In this document: one piece after another, positions 59,640-64,000 of the stretch
How the letters are laid out: each line of letters opens with the position of its first letter
How positions within the stretch are numbered: the stretch's first letter is position 1
From: Rhinopithecus roxellana
Taxonomy: Eukaryota; Chordata; Mammalia; Primates; Cercopithecidae
Direction of reading: 5' to 3'
Length of the DNA stretch: 64,000 bases
Assembly: GCF_007565055.1 (NCBI RefSeq)
Contig: NC_044557.1
Span: 137,125,493 to 137,189,492, forward strand
Translations under genes and position numbers: made by a program
Notes under the pieces: model-generated
The model's input: only the letters and a program-made list of their open reading frames with translations
Databases searched by the model: none
What the model was told of the DNA's origin: nothing

Positions 59640-61180
59640 CTAAAATTAAAAACCAACAAATAGTTTAGAAGAACAAAAGCTGGTTCTTTGAAGAGATCAA
59701 TGCAATTGCTTAATCTCTAGTCAGATCAACTAAAAGTAAAAAGTGAGTTTAGCAAGATCACAGGATTGAAGATTAATATACAAAATCAATTGTATTTTCT
59801 TATACTAGAAATGAACATTTCATAGTTAAAACAAGAAAATACCATGCATGATTAAAAATATAAAATACTTAGAGATACATTTAATAAAATATTTGTACAA
59901 AAATTTGTACACCAAAAACTACAAAATATTGCTAAGAGAAATTGAAGAAGATCTAAATACATAGAGATTTATCATTTATGCATTTGAAGACAATATTGCT
60001 AGGTTGTTAATTCTTCCAAACTATAGATTCAACACAAAACTAATGAAAATTCCAGCAGGGTTTTTGTCTGTTTGTTTAACTGACAAGTTGATTCTAATTT
60101 ATATGGAAATACAAAAGACCTAAAGGAGCCAAAATAATTTTGAAAGTGGAGTGATGTTGGAGGATTTACACTACCTGATTCCAAGATTTACTATAAAAGC
60201 TACAGTAATCAAGACAGGGTGGTATTGATTTAACAACAGAAATATAGACTAAAGGAACAGAACAAAGATTCCAGAAATAGATCCGTACTATATGGTGCTA
60301 AAGTTAGCTAATGGAGGGGAGATAATCTAGCTGAAATAGGTTATCAACAACTGGGCTGCTGGGGCAGTTGGATAACCATATGGAAAAAAGGAATCTTGAG
60401 CTCTACCTCACACCTGAAACAAACATGAGCTCTAAATGGAACATAGACCAGAGACCTAAATGTAGGAGTAAAATTGTAAGACTTGTAGAAGTTTTCTGAT
60501 CATCTTCTTCCAACCACATTTTAACAAATGGGCAAAAGGTTTAAACTGATACATCACAAAAGAAGATATATGAATGGCCAATAAGTACATGAAAAGATGT
60601 CCAACCTCATAAATCATTAGGGAAATGCAAATTAAAGCCAGTTGAGATACCATTACATACTAAAATTAAAAAGACTGACCATACTAAGTGTTGGAGAGAA
60701 TGTGGAGCAGCAGGAATTCTTACAGATTGCTGATGGGAATGTAAAATTGTTTAAGCAATTTGGAAACAGCTTGGAAGTTTCTTATAAAGTTAAATGTACC
60801 TTACCAATGAATTCCACTCCTAGGAATTACTAAAGATATATAAAAATATATGTTTGTACAAATGCCTTTTTCCACTTATAGATAATTCTACAAAAGGCAA
60901 AGTTATAGTGACAGAGATCAGCTCAGTGCTTGCCAGAGGCTGGGAATGGGGTGAATGTGGGATGAGATTAACTACTTGGTACATGAGAGAATTTTTAGGG
61001 GTGATGACAAAAAGCAAAGTGATAAATTGGGGAAATATTTGCGTCATAAGTATGCAATACAGTGTTATTATCTATAACAAATAAAGCACTTCTGTAAATC
61101 AAAAGCAAAATAGAAACAATCCAATTGAAAAATTGATGGATTTATGAATAAGCATTTCACAGAACATATAGAAGTGATAG
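59640..61180 (+). repeat. L1M relic with several internal deletions
   Basis: ORF2-derived pieces appear in order: caaaagctggttctttgaag, acaaaatcaattgtattttc, aaagctacagtaatcaagac, acctaaatgtaggagtaaaa, gaaatgcaaattaaagccag and gcttgccagaggctgggaat. Gaps fall near 59740, 60500 and 60870. A further L1 piece resembling an earlier part of ORF2 sits out of order at 61113-61175. No intact frame. Confidence 0.85.
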
Positions 61181-63399
61181 AATTGGGTAATAGAAGCTTA
61201 ATGTTCAAACTTTGATATTGACAAAAATTCTCTAACTGAAGCAAACCATCAGAACCCTCAATCTCTGAAAATTAGATATATAACTTCACAGGGAGGTGGA
61301 GAGGAGGTGGTTTTTCTATCACCAGAGAAAAAAATTGCTGTTTAAGAAATAATCACTGACTTGGAGTGTGTATATATCAAAATGACATACCCAGTGCTAT
61401 GTTAATTGGATTAGATTTTATTATAATAAAGTAGTTTGAATGTCAATAGTAAAATTTATTTTAATGGTTTCATGAAAGAGTCATTTTATATTGAATCATT
61501 ATTAGTATCCATTCATCATAAAAGTATAAAAACATGTCAACTCAATAATGATGTTTCTATTGTATTGCATTATTATATGAGAATATGTTGTTTGTATGGA
61601 TATATATTCCTTTTCAAGGCACAGAATACAACCTGAAAAAATACTTATTAAAGTGAACAGGCATTTTGCTAATATTAGCAGCAAAAGAATGTAAATTTTC
61701 ACAGTCTCTCTGATAGCCAAAAACCTTTTCTTAAATATTTTGAAATAGGAAAAAAACAGAAAAAAACACATGAAAAAGTGAAATTCTTACTCTTTTGATT
61801 GGCGTACAAAATGCTAAAGAAAGACAGGTGAGGAGAAGAAGGAAAAAAAGAAAGCCTTTGATAAAAGGAAAAATAGAATTGTGGGAGATGGAACCTCACG
61901 ATGTGTTTGCACGAGTTGAAACTGTACAGGAGATGACAGTCTGCAAACTTCACAGGAAAGAGGGGATCTGAGGTGAAGGTTGAGCACCCTAGAGACTGAA
62001 GCACAAATGCAGATGGTGAAAGACCATGGAGATTTTTTGCAAATGCTTCTTTTGTACAGATTCCTTTGTGTGTACATGTGTCAGGGGACTCTTGTTAATA
62101 AATTTAAGAAATGTGGTGGGAATCAAAGAAACCTGATGCCTTCATTGATTTCCTAATCTCTTCAACTAAAGAGTTGGGAAACTCTGACTCTAACTTTCCC
62201 TGCCACTTCTTACTGGCTTGGGCTTTCTGGCCTCTGAAGCTTATCAAGGTGTGGCCAATTCAATGAATGGCTGGTCAGGGTCTAGACAGATGGTCAGAGA
62301 TGAGCACAGAAATGGAAAGTAAACATTCAGAAACTTCTTAATTTTATGTATGTTGCATCTAATGATAAAAAAAACCTTTGGCTTCTATTTTATGTTTTCT
62401 TTTCCAACTTTTTTTCTAATACTTTATTTTCATTATATTTTAAAACGGTATGGGTTAAAGAAATAAATCACCATAAATATGTTTGGAAAACCCTGCTCTG
62501 AAGTGTAAGTATAAAATATAAGAGTAGCTCTAGATGGAGAGAAAAGGCCACAGTTTTGTGAAGTTTTAAAATCAGCCTCTGAATTAAACCCTTGTTGATA
62601 TTTGTACATCTCTCATTATTTGTTATATACATGGAAAAGCAGCAGTAGTAAGCATTGTTAATATTCCAATTGGAAATTGAAAAACAAACTTCCAAAGGAA
62701 ACAGAGGTATTTTTGCCTTTGGAATTTTGTGCACAATGAGTGGTTCACATCTGGCACGAAGACTAGATCGCCAATGATGCAACAATACTGAAAAGTGAAA
62801 TATTCAAAGAAAAACAAAGGATACATGGAGACAGGAAATAAAACAGGCAATTTTGCCAATTAAGTGTAAAATATAATGATTATAAGGTAGAGTTTCCTTT
62901 TATCTAGCTTTTTTTTTTTTTTAAGGAAATAGCATTTCTTAGGAGAATATTTACTCTGAAATCAGTTGGAAAATTGGAGATCTTTAGAAACAGCTATTTT
63001 CTTAGTTTTTAAAATTCATATGTTATCTTTATAACAATGGTGTCACTTGTTATTTATTATCATGAGCAATGGTTGAATTATAATAAATCAGAGCTCAATT
63101 TTTAAAAGTATATCCCCAAAACCAAAAACCTACCTCAAAATATTTTGACTTTTCTTCTAATCTAGCCACTAAATCCCATGAAATGTACACCTATTAAAAG
63201 TTTGTTATCAATAGTGATCGTAGTTGTTATCTAAAGAGTTTCAATATATCTAAATGATATATTGCAGTATATCATTTAAAAATAACTGTTTTTTTTTTTT
63301 CCTTTAATACAGAATTAACAATAAGGATGTCTAGATCTTTGCAGATGGGGTGATGCAACTGATTAATAAGACTTAGTTTTCTTTGTATAAATTATAATC
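61181..63399. other. AT-rich unique sequence
   Basis: About 2.2 kb with A-rich tracts at 61742-61865 and T runs at 62909-62922 and 63289-63301. No gene or named repeat. Confidence 0.45.
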
Positions 63400-63640
63400 A
63401 CTCTTTGAGGCCTGTTGGAGTCTGGACCAATCCCATTTTTCCAGTCTTCTCTCCTTCCAAACACAAACTCTAGGCTCCAGCTGGCTGGGCTACTCAATTG
63501 CATCACTGTGCCTCGTGCATTTCCCAGTCTTCTAATTCTGCCAACACTATTTTCCTTGCCTAGAAATGCCTCAGATCTTCCTTTCCAGTATTTCAATGCT
63601 TTCATTCCGCGCTCAGCTAAATGTCCAGAGACTCTTGAGT
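63400..63640 (+). repeat. L2 relic
   Basis: gcctcgtgcatttcccagtc, ttccttgcctagaaatgcct and tcattccgcgctcagctaaatg follow the L2 stretch that reads tgttccctctgcctggaatg. Confidence 0.45.
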
Positions 63641-64000
63641 ATCTTACCACTTAGCTGTTACTGCTTATCTAGCTCAGCAGGCTATCAGCATCCTCAAAGG
63701 ATGTGCCATCAAGGTCTAGAATAAGGAGATTCTGAGGCAACTAAACAGGAGAGGCGGCCCCTATCAACATCACTAGTTCCTGTCCCTTTCCCCCTTTGTT
63801 GCTGGCCTGCAACTTTCTAGGGGAGGAAAGAAGAAGTAAGAAGTGGGTAGGGAAGAGACTTGTATGGGCTGACATTTGGAAGGACTTGCATGAACCCAGC
63901 GTAGGGATCGTAGGTTCCACTTAGGGCAAGCTAAAGGTTGTGGACTTAACCAAAGTTTGTATCAGTTTTTATATGGCCGTTTATATATGGCCTTTTATAT
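63641..64000. other. No recognisable feature
   Basis: Unique sequence to the window edge. Confidence 0.45.

Noticed and set aside
1..64000. Coding exons of the long DLC1 isoform or a second gene
   Set aside because: No ORF shows a recognisable DLC1 long-isoform segment, SAM, RhoGAP or START motif, and no other gene-like cluster is visible. A very small exon could still be missed by eye.

Overview
The window is primate nuclear DNA: AT-rich and dense in interspersed repeats of the AluJ, AluS and AluY, L1M and L1P, L2, MIR and MaLR LTR families. One AluY at 42074-42372 carries a combination of diagnostic bases that I associate with the AluYRa lineage of Old World monkeys. I therefore read the source as a catarrhine, quite possibly a cercopithecid, with human not excluded.

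The only coding sequence I can support is one short exon on the minus strand at 51350-51488, inside a CpG island at about 51330-51900. It encodes 46 residues plus one base, then a consensus splice donor (CAG|gtgag). The sequence matches my recollection of the alternative N-terminus of DLC1 isoform 4, a Rho GTPase-activating protein and tumour suppressor at human 8p22. Transcription would run right to left. Bases 1-51349 would then be first-intron sequence of that isoform, and bases right of about 51700 its upstream promoter region, which also lies in an intron of the longest DLC1 isoform. No other coding exon is visible.

Layout. 0-7.2 kb: Alus, an MIR, and an L1M split by an Alu. 7.2-10.9 kb: repeat-poor, with a 193-bp direct duplication. 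11-20 kb: microsatellites, Alus, L2, a THE1/MST LTR split by an Alu, and an MLT1 LTR. 20-25.3 kb: a (GA)n tract, MIR and L2 relics, and a rearranged duplication next to an MST-type LTR. 25.3-28.7 kb: mostly unique. 28.7-33 kb: MIR and L2 relics, an L1P 3' end, Alus. 34-36 kb: L2 and MIR. 37-48 kb: a dense Alu cluster, a long polypyrimidine tract, a hAT-like relic, and an exon-like segment on the plus strand. 48-51.3 kb: repeat-poor approach to the CpG island. 52-64 kb: intronic or upstream sequence with Alus, MIR, L2 and a collapsed L1M.

I found no operon, CRISPR array, RNA gene or novel multi-gene system. Points worth a second look are the DLC1 start region (upstream ORF and two in-frame starts), the exon-like segment at 42842-42889, the two local duplications, the inverted repeat at 1357-1545 and the lineage-informative Alu.
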